A stretch of 64,000 bases of DNA from Tyto alba (Eukaryota > Chordata > Aves > Strigiformes > Tytonidae). Shown here piece after piece: positions 63,448 through 64,000 of this stretch. The notes beneath the pieces were generated by a model, which saw only the letters and a list, made by a program, of their open reading frames with translations, did not search any database and was not told the origin of the DNA. A program made the translations under genes and the position numbers. Location of the stretch: the NCBI RefSeq assembly GCF_018691265.1, contig NW_024881327.1:24421936-24485935 (forward strand), in the 5' to 3' direction. The stretch's first letter is position 1. Each line of letters starts with the position of its first letter.

Positions 63448-64000
63448 CAGGTGTGCTACGGTTACATCTCAGGTAGGTAGCAGAGTCAGACACCAGCCCT
63501 GCAAGAAAGATTCCATACCGCCTAAAGGATTCACACTGCTTATTTGGTAGATATAGTTCAGCCTATCAGGAGAGCTCCACTACACTAACATGAATGTGGC
63601 AAGATACAGGTTTTACTGTGATTAATTTTAAGGTGGGACATAAATGTATGTTTTTTTGCTGGCGTAGAAGTGTAAACCCACCTGCCTTGGTCATATTTTA
63701 ACTTAAAATTTCTCTAGTGAAATTCAGTTACTTATTTTTCATTCTTTCTGATGCTTGGTGGCCCTGTTTTAGCACTACATAGTTCTCTTCTGTGTCACTC
63801 ATCACTACATCATAAAGATGGATAGAGAGTTTATTGTACTTGATATGAAGGTCTTCAAGATTCACTCTGAAGAAATCCAGCACATAAACAAAGCAACAAA
63901 GAGTGTCCATGATTACTGTCCTCATAGCTGCTGTTTTTCAGAGGTGTGTTGCTTCTCTATTTCTTCCTTGGTAAAGCTATAAATTTAAGCTCCAGTGGTT

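Overview
This window looks like non-coding nuclear DNA from a bird, most likely a passerine. The background is AT-rich, and I found no protein-coding exon, tRNA, rRNA or snRNA that I can defend. The lineage comes from the repeats. Several fragments are CR1 LINE retrotransposon tails, recognised by the paired phrases 'GGTTGGAAGGGACC' or 'GGTCCCTTTCAACCC' in the 3' UTR. Two intact solo long terminal repeats (LTRs) have the look of songbird endogenous retrovirus families. These family assignments are from memory, not from a database search.

Layout. Positions 1-8967 are AT-rich unique sequence with homopolymer and polypyrimidine tracts. A 491-bp solo LTR lies on the minus strand at 8973-9463. An old CR1 at 10950-11460 is split by a younger CR1 at about 11081-11320. 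Positions 12560-13110 hold a weak LTR-like candidate. Another old CR1 lies at 19890-20420. A GC-richer block of unknown origin runs from 24020 to 24860 and contains a 15-bp inverted repeat. A decayed CR1 lies on the plus strand at 27425-27690. A 1145-bp solo LTR with a perfect ATCTT target-site duplication occupies 29253-30397 and carries an internal array of roughly 48-bp repeats. CR1 tails are at 39166-39256 and 54670-54733. An older LTR remnant is at 49090-49685. Positions 53800-54330 are GC-richer non-repeat sequence that could be regulatory. A 231-bp (ATCT)n microsatellite sits at 60359-60589. The rest is AT-rich sequence with many A/T homopolymers, the longest 51 bp.

No genes act together here. 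The open reading frames of 60-207 codons are what chance gives in 64 kb of AT-rich DNA, or they are by-products of the GC-rich LTRs and the microsatellite. The window is best read as an intergenic region or the inside of a very large intron. Sequence alone cannot separate those two. I found no convincing new biological system. The most informative items are the two datable solo LTR insertions, the nested CR1 pair, the LTR minisatellite, and a few unexplained GC-rich or structured segments.
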